From the NCBI GenBank assembly GCA_037074765.1, contig JBAMDO010000010.1, positions 124,001 through 188,000 on the forward strand: a DNA stretch of 64,000 nt. The letters run 5' to 3'. Of the stretch, positions 13,390-28,801 are shown one piece after another. The translations under genes and the position numbers were made by a program. The notes beneath the pieces were generated by a model that worked only from the letters and a program-made list of their open reading frames with translations, was not told where the DNA came from and did no database searches. The number at the start of each line of letters is the position of its first letter. Positions within the stretch are counted from its first letter, which is position 1. This stretch comes from Mansonella perstans (taxonomy: Eukaryota; Nematoda; Chromadorea; Rhabditida; Onchocercidae).

Positions 13390-14611
13390 TGATACAATTG
13401 GGAGCCATCACTTGTACATCAGTATTTCTCACACAGATATTGCGCTTCGATAGGAATATTTTTAGGTTGAAACATTCTGATTGGACACATAGATGTACCA
13501 TTCCGCAACCAAATCGGCCCAAGTGTTCGCTTAGATTAATTGCCGTTATCCACCATTAGTAATTAATTTACGGCTATTATAATACCCTGTTTCTAGTATT
13601 TGTTTCATTACTTAACATGTAAGTAGGTAAGTCGTATTTCGCAAATTTTGATTATGACAAATGTTAGTCGTAGATAATAAGCGGTGTTACTGTATTTAAC
13701 CCATTAAATTCTGGTACTTAGGCGTGATTTGTAGATTCGATATTTTATAATCTCTCTTCCCCTTTATGTTTTTCAAGATGATTGCCAAGTGTATCTTTTT
13801 CAAGCTTTTAGAAATAAGACTAACAGCACTAAGGAGTGTTATGGGTATTTTGAATAGCTTTTGTTTTAATAATTGTATATGGGCAGATTGTCCATCTAAA
13901 CGTTTATTTTTTTCTTTACATGCAATATTGTTTTATAATCAGTGTAGTATTATTTTGCTTCAATATTTTGCATTTGTTATCTATATTTTATGTTGATCTA
14001 GTTTGGAAATGAAATAATTAGCAGTAATTGGTTTTATATTTCCCGAAGAACTTAGTTGATGTTGGAATTACCCCAGCACAGTTTGAAGCTATTTCAACGT
14101 CTGAGTAATGACCGTCATATCTTTCGAGATTTCAGTTTTCTCATATCGATTCGTGCATTTTATGATTTCCAGGATTTCGTTTCAATATTCTGTAGTTATG
14201 CTTCTTATTTTTTAACATTTGGGATTGTGAATGGATTTTTTGAAAGACCATTATTTGTTTTTGAATCAATATCGACTGCAACGGCATCAACAGTCGACAG
14301 TTTGCGACCAAATCGACTTACGATTTTATTTTTATTTTGTTTCTCTTTTCTTATCATTGGTATATTAATATTTTATATTAATGGAAGTTGTGTATGACAC
14401 ATCGTTTTGTTATATTGTGAATATATTTAAACATTTCGAAGTTGTCATTTTGCAAGTTGTAGATTTTATTTCAATTCGACATTTTGCGCTTCGATATGAA
14501 GTGTTTGTTTTTTATTTTATTTTATTTTATTTTTTTTTCATTTTTTTTTTTGATTTCGCCTTTTATCACATAAAACCTTCTACGAAGCCCATATCCGGTT
14601 GCTTATTTCAG
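13390..14611 (+). other. 3' region of the proline-rich gene / upstream of the hnRNP gene
   Basis: T-rich sequence with long low-complexity open frames (13766-13996, 14056-14397, 14381-14665) dominated by F, L, I and Y. Such frames arise readily in T-rich DNA and show no exon structure. It probably contains the 3' UTR of the upstream gene. I saw no clear AATAAA signal close to the stop. The region ends at a strong acceptor (ttatttcag, 14603-14611). Confidence 0.5.
14603..14611 (+). promoter_or_regulatory. Acceptor / candidate spliced-leader site of the hnRNP-like gene
   Basis: ttatttcag is a consensus nematode acceptor. The open frame after it has its first in-frame ATG at 14679 and no matching upstream exon that I could find. 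With a same-strand gene ending 1.2 kb upstream, trans-splicing of a downstream operon gene is one explanation. A missed upstream exon ending in phase 2 is the other. Confidence 0.4.
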
Positions 14612-14752
14612 CACGGTTGGAAGTGGCAACGGTTGGGCAGTTTCGAAGCACGACGGGTTATGTAGTCCAGAAGCTTACATGCAAGCTGGAAATATGATGC
14701 CAGGTGTTGGTGAAGACCCTACGTCCGAACCATTGATGACTTTTGACCGATG
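14612..14752 (+). other. 5' coding exon of the hnRNP gene, with read-through form ending in a stop
   Basis: After the acceptor one frame is open for 46 codons and encodes a Gly/Met-rich stretch (MQAGNMMPGVG). A donor gtgaag at 14710 in phase 1 joins it to exon 17562, giving MMPGVG followed by GVHVPHP, which continues the composition smoothly. Without splicing the frame ends at a TGA (14750-14752) after EPLMTFDR. That would give a short truncated product or alternative end. The composition is clearly more coding-like than the flanks. Confidence 0.55.
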
Positions 14753-17700
14753 AGTAGATTGAAAAGAGCGATTTTAGCGGCTAGCAGTATGAACCTTTTT
14801 ATCGGAAGATTTGCGAAAAGTTATGTTGGACTTGCAAATGTACTGCTTTCTAGGGGGTTATGTGATAAGAGTGATTGGAATCCAGATAGTAACACCACAT
14901 AGCTTCTGATTAATTGTATGCCATATGTTGTTAAAGGAATCGTGTCATCCCGGTATTTAGTTAATGGTTGATTACTTTTGATGACGATATAAATCACCCG
15001 TTTTTTCTGTGGCAAACAATTTTTAATTCTGTTATCATCTTCATGATATAATGAAGAAAAAGGAAACCACTGGTTAATTTGTAAAGTGATCGTTAATCTT
15101 TCGCTTTGAATGGTCATCAATCAATAGGATGTCCAAGTGAGTTTTCTTCGCAAGTAGCTCGATTTCATATAAATAATATGGAAGCGGCGGGGGGAGAGAG
15201 TATATTGCCTTATTAGGAAGTGTGCTCTGAAATACTTCATTTATATGTTCCTGAAACAGATTCCGAAGTACTTTTGTTAAGGGAATAGGTTGTTTTAAGA
15301 ACGAGCTAGGAGACTGGAATCGTCAATTATTTATTGAAGTTAATAGAGAGGACGGGAGAGAAAGATATATAGTGAACAGACCCCAAAAAAATATAGAAAA
15401 TATAAACTACTGGTTGGCTTCGGACACTTAATATGTCGCTTATCATGCTTATCATAAGAGCAGAATAGAGGTTGCTGTTTTGTTTGTATTTCGTCAAAAA
15501 TTCTTTTTTTTCATATGTTGGTGGTGATGCAGCTGCTTGGATTATTTATGCATAATTTATGCAAGTTTCCAAACTTTGTTTTGGTTCCGAACAAAAAAGT
15601 TCCCCAGAAGCCTATTTTTTTGTTTTTCCATAGGAATGGTACAAGAGATTTGTTGTAGCTGTTTATACGACAAATACCAAAATAAGAAGTTTACTGAAAT
15701 AGAATGGTTCAGGAGGAGGGGAAGTAATCGTAGACCTGAAATTCAAAGTAACATCTTCTCTGTTTTGGAAACCTGTAAAGCAAGTTCGACGTTATTAGAA
15801 TATAGCTATGTGTTCGTGAGATTTTTCCATTCTTTCATTAATAGATATTGCGATCTACATATAGAATAGGTTTTAAAAAAAATTCTATAACTTTCTGGTT
15901 TACACGAAATATCCTCTAGAATGGAGCTGTGTGTTGAGAAAACAAATGAACATTTCCTGCAAAATATTTTATCGTAAAAAGTATTACTCGGAAATCATAT
16001 CAATCAGTTGTATATTGTTGGCTTAGGCATTTTTTGTAGTGGATGCTTTTTGTTGTTGGTTAATTTGCCATTTTGTTAATGCTTAGTGTTACTCAAGCAT
16101 ATGAGTTTCCTCATGAGCTATCTCTTGAGTATTTTCAGCATTTTTAAAAGTCTCTTTGGCCTATCACAAGGAGCATCATTTGTTTTCATAAGTTTTGCGC
16201 TTCCAGAATTCAGAATATTCTGAAAATACATTTGAAACAAAAGAAATGGGCAGCAATATTTCCTCAGCGCCTTTCATTCTTCAAGTGATTGGAAGATTTT
16301 CATGAGAAAATATTTTGCAAACTTCTGTAAACGAAGTTCAGCATATCTTGAAATGAATTTCGTTTGGAAAATTTCCAACATATCCACATTAACAATTCAA
16401 ATATCAACATTTCGTGTTCTTCGGTGTTAAATAAATGTACAAATCTATGATCATACACTCGTGCAGTATTTTTTCCGTTTGTCGGAATATCCTGTGTAAT
16501 ATCAATGACCCGCGCAACTTCTAACCCCATTACCGCAGAAGATCACCCACGAAAAATTAACTCTTCCCCATTGTTGGTCCAAGGATCATCTGACCTCGGG
16601 TTTGTGCTACAACGGAGTAGTGTTGAGGGTTTCGCAGCGTTTTTCTCGGTACGGTAACAGCACGAAGCATGAATTAATCAAGCGAGAGTGGTCATTATGC
16701 AACTTTGTATTTGTTGTTTGGGATCAATCGGGACTGACATGGTTCAAGATATTCTTAATTTGCCTTAATCTTAAAATATGAAATTTGGACGTTACGTCAA
16801 TTTATATGCAATCCATTGCTGGATTTGAATTTAAATTCAAAATAACATCTGATAGCTGTTTTTGTACACATTACATATATGTAAGGCTGAGTTTGCTATG
16901 CAAAAGTTTTATTCCATATATTGCACATTATTTTGACATTTACATTCCCTGAGTATTTTATTTTATTTTATTTATTTGCATATTCAACCTTTGTTACACT
17001 GCAGCAATTAAAAGGACTTATTTTCCTTTTTCATTTCATTTCATCATTTTGAGCAAACTTGGTGCAGTTGGGCTTTCAGTTCTCTCTCATTCGTAATCAG
17101 GACATTGTGTGAAGGGACAATTCGTAGTATCTTCCAAAAAGTCAAATTTAATCATACCTCTCATATCTCCCTCAACATTTATTGTTTCACAGAAATGTCC
17201 ATATATTGATAATTTCAGTGTTGACCTCAGAAATTGTCTACGAGTCAGGTGAAATTGTTTACGAGTCAGGTGGAATTATCTACGAATCACGTGAAATTGT
17301 CTACGAGTCAGGTGAAATTGTCTACGAGTCAAGTGAAATTGTCTACGAGTCAGGTGAAATTGTCTACGAGTCAGCTGATTGCGAGGTGTCTGATATGTTT
17401 TCACCTGTATATTCTTCTGGTTAGTATTAGTTGTAAGTATAATAGTCGAACCTCTTTCTTGTTTTATTTATCAATTTAGCCTTTTTTAAAATTAATTTGA
17501 AGATGTTTTATCATTCACTAATCAATATCGATTTAATGTGATTTTAGCAGATGAATTTCAGGAGGAGTACACGTGCCACATCCGTTGTTTATGACGGTTC
17601 AGGGTGTCCCTAATGCTCCACGCATGTCCTATTTCCCTGCAGTTCATCCATTTCCTATCCCTCCCTTCACGCCGAACACTTTCCTACCACTACATCGAAA

Positions 17701-19323
17701 TGGAGTCTTGGTGGGACATTACAGTGAATATCCACCTCAGCCCCGAAAGCTATTTATCGGTGGCTTAAGTCACGAAACCACCGATGAGCAGGTATTATTC
17801 ACATCGGAAGAGTCGAAGCCTAATTATAGTTAATAATTTGTCATTAGAAATGGTATTTCCCGAGTCAGTCAGAATCTTATTATAAAGTTTTTCGGAATTT
17901 ATAATATATTCAGCAAATACATTTATTTGCTTTAAATTACTTTCTACCTCTGTGGTTTTTTTTTTTTTTTTTTTTTGCGATTTAATGGATTTTCGGCCCA
18001 TTTAGAGATGAAAAAAGTCTTTGCTCCTATATTTATTAAACTAAGAACTTGTATATTTAAGTTACGGCAGTATTATTCACAGTGGGGCACTGTGGTGGAT
18101 TGTATAGTTATCAGAGATCCACAGACAAAATACTCTCGTGGATTTGGATTTGTCACATTCGCAACTGCACAAATGGCTGAAGCTGCTATGGCTGACAGAC
18201 CTCATACCATAAACAACAAGGTATACGTCTGTTTGCTATTAGGGAACGTTTAAGGATTGTTTTTTACATATATTATTATGTCAGCTTTCTGTATATGCTT
18301 AAAATATTTACGATATTTTTTCTTTAGGTGGTTGATCCAAAGCGTGCTATACCTCGTGAACAGATGTCGCCTCTGCTTCCAAATCATCCTCCACCATTCC
18401 TGGAAATTGAACCTGACCCGGGATGCAAGTTGTCCTTGTCAGGTCAAATTCTTTTTTGTGAGACGTAAATGGCGTAATATTTTTTGTCCTTAAAGACGAC
18501 TTTATTTTTTCATTTTAAGTTATTTATTTCAGGGATACATTGGGCATGGCATACAGTTGATGACTTACGGCAGTATTTTGACAATTTCGGGACTGTTGAG
18601 CAAGTTGAGATTTTGGGTAATCCTAGAGGACTTGGCTTTGTTGTTTTCGAAAAGAAGTTTGCTGCAGATAAATGTTTGGATTATGGGAAAATTCACATAA
18701 TCAACGGCCAAAGGTGTGAAGTTACTGTAAGTTCAAGGCCAATTTTATATATTATTTATAAGATATTTTTTTGTATCATTGTTGAGAATTTTGGATTTGA
18801 TTTGCTGGAAGTTTCCCGAAAAAATTGACCTGTTTATTTTCTTATAATAATGATTAGAACTTATATTATAGTAACTAAAAACTGGATATTGCTTGTTAAT
18901 TTCTATTTTATCACACACGCTGAACTTGTTTTACAGCGCGACCCAAGCGAACATTCCATCTATCAGTATAATGACACGTATGATGGTAATGATTCAGAGG
19001 TAGTCGATGAGCAAGCTGATTCTACTAGTGCCAGTGAACATGAAACACCAGATAACGGCTCCGTAAAAGCTCTCGAGAATGGTTTCGCGAATAGTTTGAA
19101 TCTCGCCGAAGCAGAAAATATTTGCATTTCTTCTGAAGCTGATGCTGCTCAGAAAGTGAAAGGAAATGCAGGGAGCAAGAAAGTTATCAAACCCTCAAAA
19201 ACAGAGAAGGAGGATGTAAATGTCAAAGAGGCAGGAGATAAAAAGGATGTGAATGATAGACGTGATAAAATGATCCCACCGAAAACTGATAAGAAGAAGG
19301 TTAAGAAAGCAGCTAAAAATTAA
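14679..19323 (+). CDS. hnRNP A/B-like RNA-binding protein with two RRMs, 371 aa (438 aa with optional exon)
   Basis: Exons: 14679-14709 (exon open from 14612), optional 17219-17419, then 17562-17791, 18062-18220, 18328-18442, 18533-18726, 18937-19323. RRM1 (about 73-150, short form) has RNP2 KLFIGGL and RNP1 SRGFGFVTF, with the hnRNP-style linker VVDPKRAIPRE. RRM2 (about 173-245) keeps RNP1-like PRGLGFVVF but has an altered RNP2 region (LSLSGIHWAWH), so its RNA contacts may differ. The N-terminus is Met/Pro/Gly-rich. The tail is acidic, then Lys-rich to the stop (KKVKKAAKN). Family members bind pre-mRNA in the nucleus and control splicing and mRNA fate. The RRM exons are certain. The 5' end is inferred: the short exon at 14.6 kb and the repeat exon both end in phase 1, as exon 17562 requires. 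An alternative start at 17395 inside the repeat exon gives 369 aa. Confidence 0.88.
14753..17218 (+). other. Long first intron of the hnRNP-like gene
   Basis: About 2.5 kb with no exon I can support. A GC-richer patch around 16540-16690 may be an internal promoter. A minus-strand open frame of 76 codons (16300-16530) has balanced amino-acid composition and is discussed under findings. Confidence 0.5.
17219..17419 (+). other. Optional in-frame exon encoding EIVYESG heptapeptide repeats
   Basis: Acceptor aatttcag (to 17218) and donor gttagt (17420) bound 201 nt, exactly 67 codons, with phase 1 on both sides. It can therefore be included or skipped without changing frame. Seven copies of a 21-bp unit (17230-17376) encode EIVYESG with minor variants (GIIYESR, EIVYESS), followed by DCEVSDMFSPVYSSG. 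The copies share the same codons, so the array is young or homogenised. Confidence 0.55.
17230..17376 (+). repeat. 21-bp minisatellite, seven copies
   Basis: The unit gaaattgtctacgagtcagg plus t repeats seven times, with substitutions mainly in copies 2, 3 and 5. The period is a multiple of three and the reading frame stays open across all copies. Confidence 0.95.
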
Positions 19324-19400
19324 AATGTAAATGAAGGTTGTGGATATGTGACAATTTATATCATTTTTTTCAATATTTGGAGGATTGAAATAGCCTTTCA

Positions 19401-19406
19401 AATAAA
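19401..19406 (+). promoter_or_regulatory. Polyadenylation signal of the hnRNP-like gene
   Basis: AATAAA lies 78 bases after the TAA at 19321-19323, a usual spacing for a short nematode 3' UTR. Confidence 0.6.
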
Positions 19407-20557
19407 TATCATCTTTACATTCTTCTGCATTTTGTTCTTTTAACTCTATTCGTTACTTTTTGAAGTAACTGGACCTTCTGCTTGGTTGCCTTATTACCAG
19501 TATTTGGAAAGGATTCATGGTAATAGGATTTTTTTTTTTTTTTTTTTTGTGTATGGCGACTATTTATAAGGTTACCGTCCACTGTTTTGTAAGAATATTA
19601 AGGTTTTTCTGTTTGTGAGACCTCTTCAAATTTTCGTATAAATTAAGTTAGTAGTCATATATAGTTTTAAGCTTAAGAATAGTTTATTTCTACGGTGTTT
19701 AATAATCATTGAAAAATGTGTGACATTTATAAACATTTTTACTTTATTTTTTCATAAACGTTTTGCCGTTTGAGATTTGCATGCAACCAGATTGCTTATC
19801 CATTAATCTTATCAATTTTTTGCGTATTTCATAAAATTTTTTTTGCTTCAATGCACCTTTCGAGTCGAATTTCGCTCTTTTTTGGATAACAATGTACATA
19901 ACGGTTTTGTAGTATCGTTCATGTGAAGGGTGTTCATTAATCTTTTTAATTTATTATTGCATTTACTGATTCTGTAAAATATATTTCAAGCAATGTCCAA
20001 TTATTGTACCTCAATCTTTTTTCTGTACATCCATTTGCGAATTTCTACTTTATTTTAGAAAAATATTCATATTCTAACAAAAAAAAATTCACCAAGTTTA
20101 AAAAATCTCTACACTTACAAAAATAATTTTCTATGCAAATTTGAAACGGGGAGTAGATTGTTTCTTTTCACGATTTTTTTGTTCATCTATTGAAACGCCA
20201 TGTTAATTGGGCGTATCTAGTATTAGTAATGTTAACATGCAATGTATGGATTGGGATCATTTTTAATATATGCCTATGAATCTTTATCAGATTGTGGTAT
20301 GATATTAGCCAGTAACCTGTCATCTCTTGTAGTGTATTGTTTTTACTCTTAACGTTGGTTCCTGTTTCCTTATTCGTTTTAGTTCCAGGGATTTTTGTTT
20401 TATGCAGTTTGGAAGAGACGTAAATGTACTGAAACGTGGCTACTCTCTCGTACAACTATTTGTTTACATCAAATTGTTCTCTTTAGAGAAGGTCAAGTGG
20501 CTTACAATCCATTGTTTTTTCGAGCGGTATTTTATTGCTTGTGTGCTTTTATTTCAG

Positions 20558-20590
20558 GTACAGGCTGGTGATATTTACTGTGATGACTAA
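20558..20590 (+). other. Possible alternative last exon of the hnRNP-like gene
   Basis: A strong acceptor (atttcag, 20551-20557) is followed by VQAGDIYCDD and a TAA. Phase 0 matches the donor at the end of RRM2 (18726), so splicing here would give CEVT then VQAGDIYCDD in place of the 128-residue acidic/basic tail. An AATAAA lies about 220 bases downstream. No transcript evidence is available; this rests on splice-site quality and phase. Confidence 0.3.
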
Positions 20591-20809
20591 AATGTAGCAT
20601 TTGATGCATGTCATGATTTTTATTTGTCATGATTTCATCAAGTTTTGTTTCATACTTCTTTGCATGACTTTTGCTTTTTTCTACGTAGAAATTTATATCA
20701 TACTGTACCAGTAACATGACATATTTGTATCTTGGATGTCCTCGTGGATTTGACTGTTTTAGGAAAGGCAAAAAAAAAAATCGTATTTTTGATACGTGTC
20801 GATAAAGGT

Positions 20810-20815
20810 AATAAA
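20810..20815 (+). promoter_or_regulatory. Polyadenylation-type signal downstream of the alternative last exon
   Basis: AATAAA in plus orientation between convergent genes. It would suit a longer transcript of the hnRNP gene. AATAAA occurs often by chance in AT-rich DNA. Confidence 0.3.
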
Positions 20816-21717
20816 ATTAATTCTGTTTGAATTGAACAAAATAAAATGTGGTTAAAAGAAATTTGGGTTCTGTTTGTTTATTTAATTTTTTTAAAATTTC
20901 ATTCGGCTTTATTATTCCGACGAATATGGTGCACAAGCGAAGTAGTCATATAATGATCTTTTAACTAATAATGATTGGAAGAAATAATACTTTTCTACTC
21001 ATACTTTTTCGTAATATCCTGATGTTCTTATGTACACAAATATGAGCACAAATAAATCAAAAGTCCCGATAATGGTCTGTGTTATTTTATAGAAGGATTA
21101 GAAGGATATACAGATGTACTGTTGTGATTCACTGCAAATCCTTAGTGTTTAAAGGCCTTCTATAGATGGAAAAAATATAATACAAAAAATGGCTAGCTGA
21201 ATAATGCAGCAACGAAAGGCGCGAGTGTGTTTTTTCTTAAGTCATCGTTATCGGTTAATTGAACAATAATTGATTGTAGTATTTTGAACAATGCATTAGT
21301 CCTGTACGGAACATTTCCAGCGTCCTGTAAATTGTTACCCCGAAGATTGATTAATCAATTACACATAGTTTCCAACCCACCGAAGTATTAAACTTAATTA
21401 ATGATAGTCGATAATCGATAATCCTGGATATATTCTATTTAATGATACATGTCACGTCTCATAAAATGCTATTAGGAATGAATGAAACGCTTATATATGT
21501 TTCTAATTTTTATCAATTTCAAAATATCATTATAGTTTTTAACGTTTCATCCTTCCAGAATACAGTCAGTGAAAATAATACTTTCAAAAATTAGGAATGG
21601 ATTTTAGGGCTATCACGTTGAAAGTAAGATTGAATGATTGATATATTCGTAGAGATTGCTCTTGATTTACTTTCAGCAACTATACAGTCCTACTAATACA
21701 CTAAATAAAATAAGTAA

Positions 21718-25690
<3,973 letters not shown>

Positions 25691-28024
25691 TTTTCACTAT
25701 TTCGATTTTAATAATACTATAAAATCATACATGCTGTATTAAATCAAACTGACAACAAATTTATTAATACATTTTGCACAAAAAAAGCACATCATGATGT
25801 TAGCCACAATGAACGTTCATAATTGTGGATTTAATTGAAGCATATCATATTCACAGAAAATTAATGAACAAATTGAAGCGGAAAATTGTCGATCGTCCGG
25901 AATACAAATTTATTTGATCTGTAGTACTGCACTTATACAATACTATTAAAAAAAGTCAGAATGAAGTAAAAAAAAAGGTGTAAGAAAGATATACAAAGAT
26001 AGCACATAACAGTGTGAAATGATCTAATCTAATTTTGTAAATTGTATAAAGTAAATTCAATTTGCAATTCTGCTAATTGGACTTAATAAAATTATTCCTT
26101 CAGTTTTATTTCGCATATTGAAAAGTTAAATTATATCATTCAAAATTATTTTACAAAATTAATTTCTGCTAAAATGTTTATGTGTCTTCTAACAATTTTA
26201 TTATATTTTAGGAAATATGGGAGAAGAATTGACTAATTAGAGTGAAAATAATAGAAAATGGAAATGAATAGAAAGAATTGAAAAAGTAGAAGAAAAAATG
26301 AAGGTTGATTTTTGACTTTTGCTAATTAACTAATTAATTATAATGGTTTGCAACGAAATTTTTGCATTCATTGATATTTGAATTACTGTGATTAAAGGTG
26401 AATAATTTTAAAAGATTAATCTTGACCCACAAAGAAGAATGCAGAAAAAAAGAAAAGAACTTGAAAGAGAAGAAAATTCATTGCAGATTATAAGTGGAAA
26501 TATAATGAATGTTAAACGTTGGACGAAGTAGTTGTGTGCGGTAAAATACGCTGATGATGATGATAATAAAGATAATAAAGACTTATAAGCCAGAGTGTAA
26601 GCAATAAAAAGTTGGAAAAGATCAAATCTATTGAATGTAAAATCGTGCAACCATCTGTAATTCACTCACTTTTCTATCGTGTACTTCAATTTGACAAAGC
26701 AACTTTAAATTTTAAATTCTTCTCATTCCATTATTTTGCACCTTATCCTACACTTTTTCTAATGCATAATATCATTGCATATCATTACATATGACATCAT
26801 TACAACGCTTTTCTTCGATGTAATAGAAACAGCCGAACGCAAACTTATTTTTCTTAGCATTTGGGCTACTCGTAATTATTTATATGCGAGATATTATTTT
26901 ATTTGCTAATTATTTTATTCATTATCCATTCAAAAGAGGCATCATAATTGAATTATTTCTAAAATCCTCAAAGAATGTTGTTTTTTTATCAAATCACAGT
27001 TTTTTTTCCTTCTTTTTTTTGTTCATTTAGCATGAATCACAGCGATCACCTTTTCTATCTATTATTTGTTATTTTTAACTATTCGTAAATGATTGTTTGA
27101 AAAAAAGAACGAGGAAAATTGTCTGTTTAAGGATTTCAGTCAGTGATAATAAGTGAAAGTGAAAGATGTAAAGTAAAATATGAAATCACTGATGAGATTT
27201 TTTAGGTAGCTGCAAAAAGCAAATTTCAATAATCAAAACAAAAAAACTTTTTTTTTGTTCAAAAACAGATAGGATTTAAAAATTTTTTGCAAGCAGGTAC
27301 ATTTGTTGTGAGCAACTGAATATGATGAAATGTCAAAAGGTAACGCCAAGTGAAAGGAAATAGTATAAAGTTATTACAACACTGATGCATTAGGTATGTT
27401 TAATCAATAAATATTAAATATCGTTTGGCTTAATTGCATCACTTTGGCTAATCTCAAATGAGAAAAGTTAGCTCAGCATCAAATTATCAATACTTTAGGC
27501 TTTTTCCTTAACTTTAATTTACAATCATTTGTTGAAATGGTAAAGTAAACAAAAAAAGATAATATCCAAAAAAAAGTAGTGAATTTTGTGCAATCCACTT
27601 ATTGATTGCTAAGAACAGATGTATTTTAAACCTTTAAACATTTAAACATTTATTAATTTATTTTATTTAACATAAACATTTATGAATTACAACGATTGAA
27701 CTACCTACTTTTGTTCTAACTTTATAAAATGCAAACTATCTTTTGCATTTTCCTTCGTTAATTAATTAATATTTACCAAAATAAGCAGCAATTCTTCTTT
27801 CCTCATCATCTCCTCATCTTATATCAGATGACAAATGGTACTTTTAAAACATTCCCACTGTTATAAAAAAAGTTGCAATTATTGCACTGTAATTTCAAAT
27901 TTACATTTTCTTGAAGGTTTTTTTTTAAATTTCAAGTTTTTTGTTTCTCGACAAGAAATGTAGCTAAAAAATTGTTAATATGGTCATACATAATGAAATG
28001 CATGAGAATAAAGTAACAACTTAC

Positions 28025-28110
28025 TAATTGTGAAGCTTCCATTGTAGCAATATTATTTGTCATATTTCGTCGATTCATTGTAGACGAACAAGCAGTTGAG
28101 ATATTATTAC
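28025..28110 (-). other. Candidate alternative first exon of the F-box/LRR gene
   Basis: On the minus strand, tttcag precedes and gtaagt follows an 86-nt open stretch with an ATG at 28078 (MNRRNMTNNIATMEASQL). It ends in phase 0, the phase that the F-box exon starting at 25054 needs. Splicing would give an 18-residue N-terminus in place of the 37-residue one, for a 481-aa protein. The acceptor could be a spliced-leader site. It could also belong to an unrecognised gene. Confidence 0.4.
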
Positions 28111-28754
28111 CTGAAATAAGCAATAGGATAAAGTAAGCAAAAAAAAAAACAAGTTGGGTTTTTTATTTAGCAACAATCATTTAATTCAGTAATTGAATAA
28201 AGTAGAACACAGTTTTGTAGATGAAGCTATTGTAAATTATAAATGTGAGAAATACAGAAATTAGATTTTTAGCATTCTGTAAATTACAGATGTACAAAAT
28301 GATAAATATTGCTGGTGTCAATTTATAGCTGAAAAATGGAATGATATTAGGAAAATTTCAATTGACAATTGTTTTCTAATTAAAGAATAAATTAAGCAAT
28401 GCTGAAATATGTCCCTCAAAAAATGGAAAAATTAATGAAGAAACAAAGGTAAAAAATTGATTAATTGTTGAAATTGTTAGTTTTATGTTATACGTATATG
28501 TTTTTAACTAATAATACAATCCTAAAAGAATTTTAACGCATTGTACACTTGAAATATTCATAAAAGTCAACTGGTAAAATAGATAAAAAGAAGAAAAAAA
28601 CATATACCTAAAACAAATGTGCATAAGCAGATTTCATAGTCTGATGTCAATGATCCGTAACTAAAAAGATGAAGTTTGAATTCATTTAGTGTTTTTTCTT
28701 CTTTTTTTGATGCTTTTGCACCATCAACTGTGTAACAATCTTCAATACTAAGTT

Positions 28755-28770
28755 TACACACACACACACA

Positions 28771-28801
<31 letters not shown>
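28755..28801. repeat. (CA)n microsatellite
   Basis: About 47 bases of ca/ac repeats with one interruption (cc near 28778), followed by degenerate acacag sequence. Confidence 0.97.

Larger units (their letters stand above)
19324..21717. other. Convergent intergenic region between the hnRNP and F-box genes
   Basis: It holds the 3' UTR of the plus-strand gene and presumably that of the minus-strand gene. A minus-strand frame (20532-20771, 79 codons) is open but overlaps the candidate plus-strand exon and has no splice or start support. Apart from the possible last exon at 20558-20590, nothing else looks coding. Confidence 0.5.

Noticed and set aside
13766..14665. Three plus-strand frames of 76-113 codons
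   Set aside because: Composition is almost only F, L, I, Y and S in T-rich DNA. No splice sites of the right phase, apart from the acceptor at 14611 that opens the next gene in another frame.
17219..17419. CRISPR-like regular repeat array
   Set aside because: Repeats are contiguous with no spacers, keep a protein frame, and lie in an animal gene.
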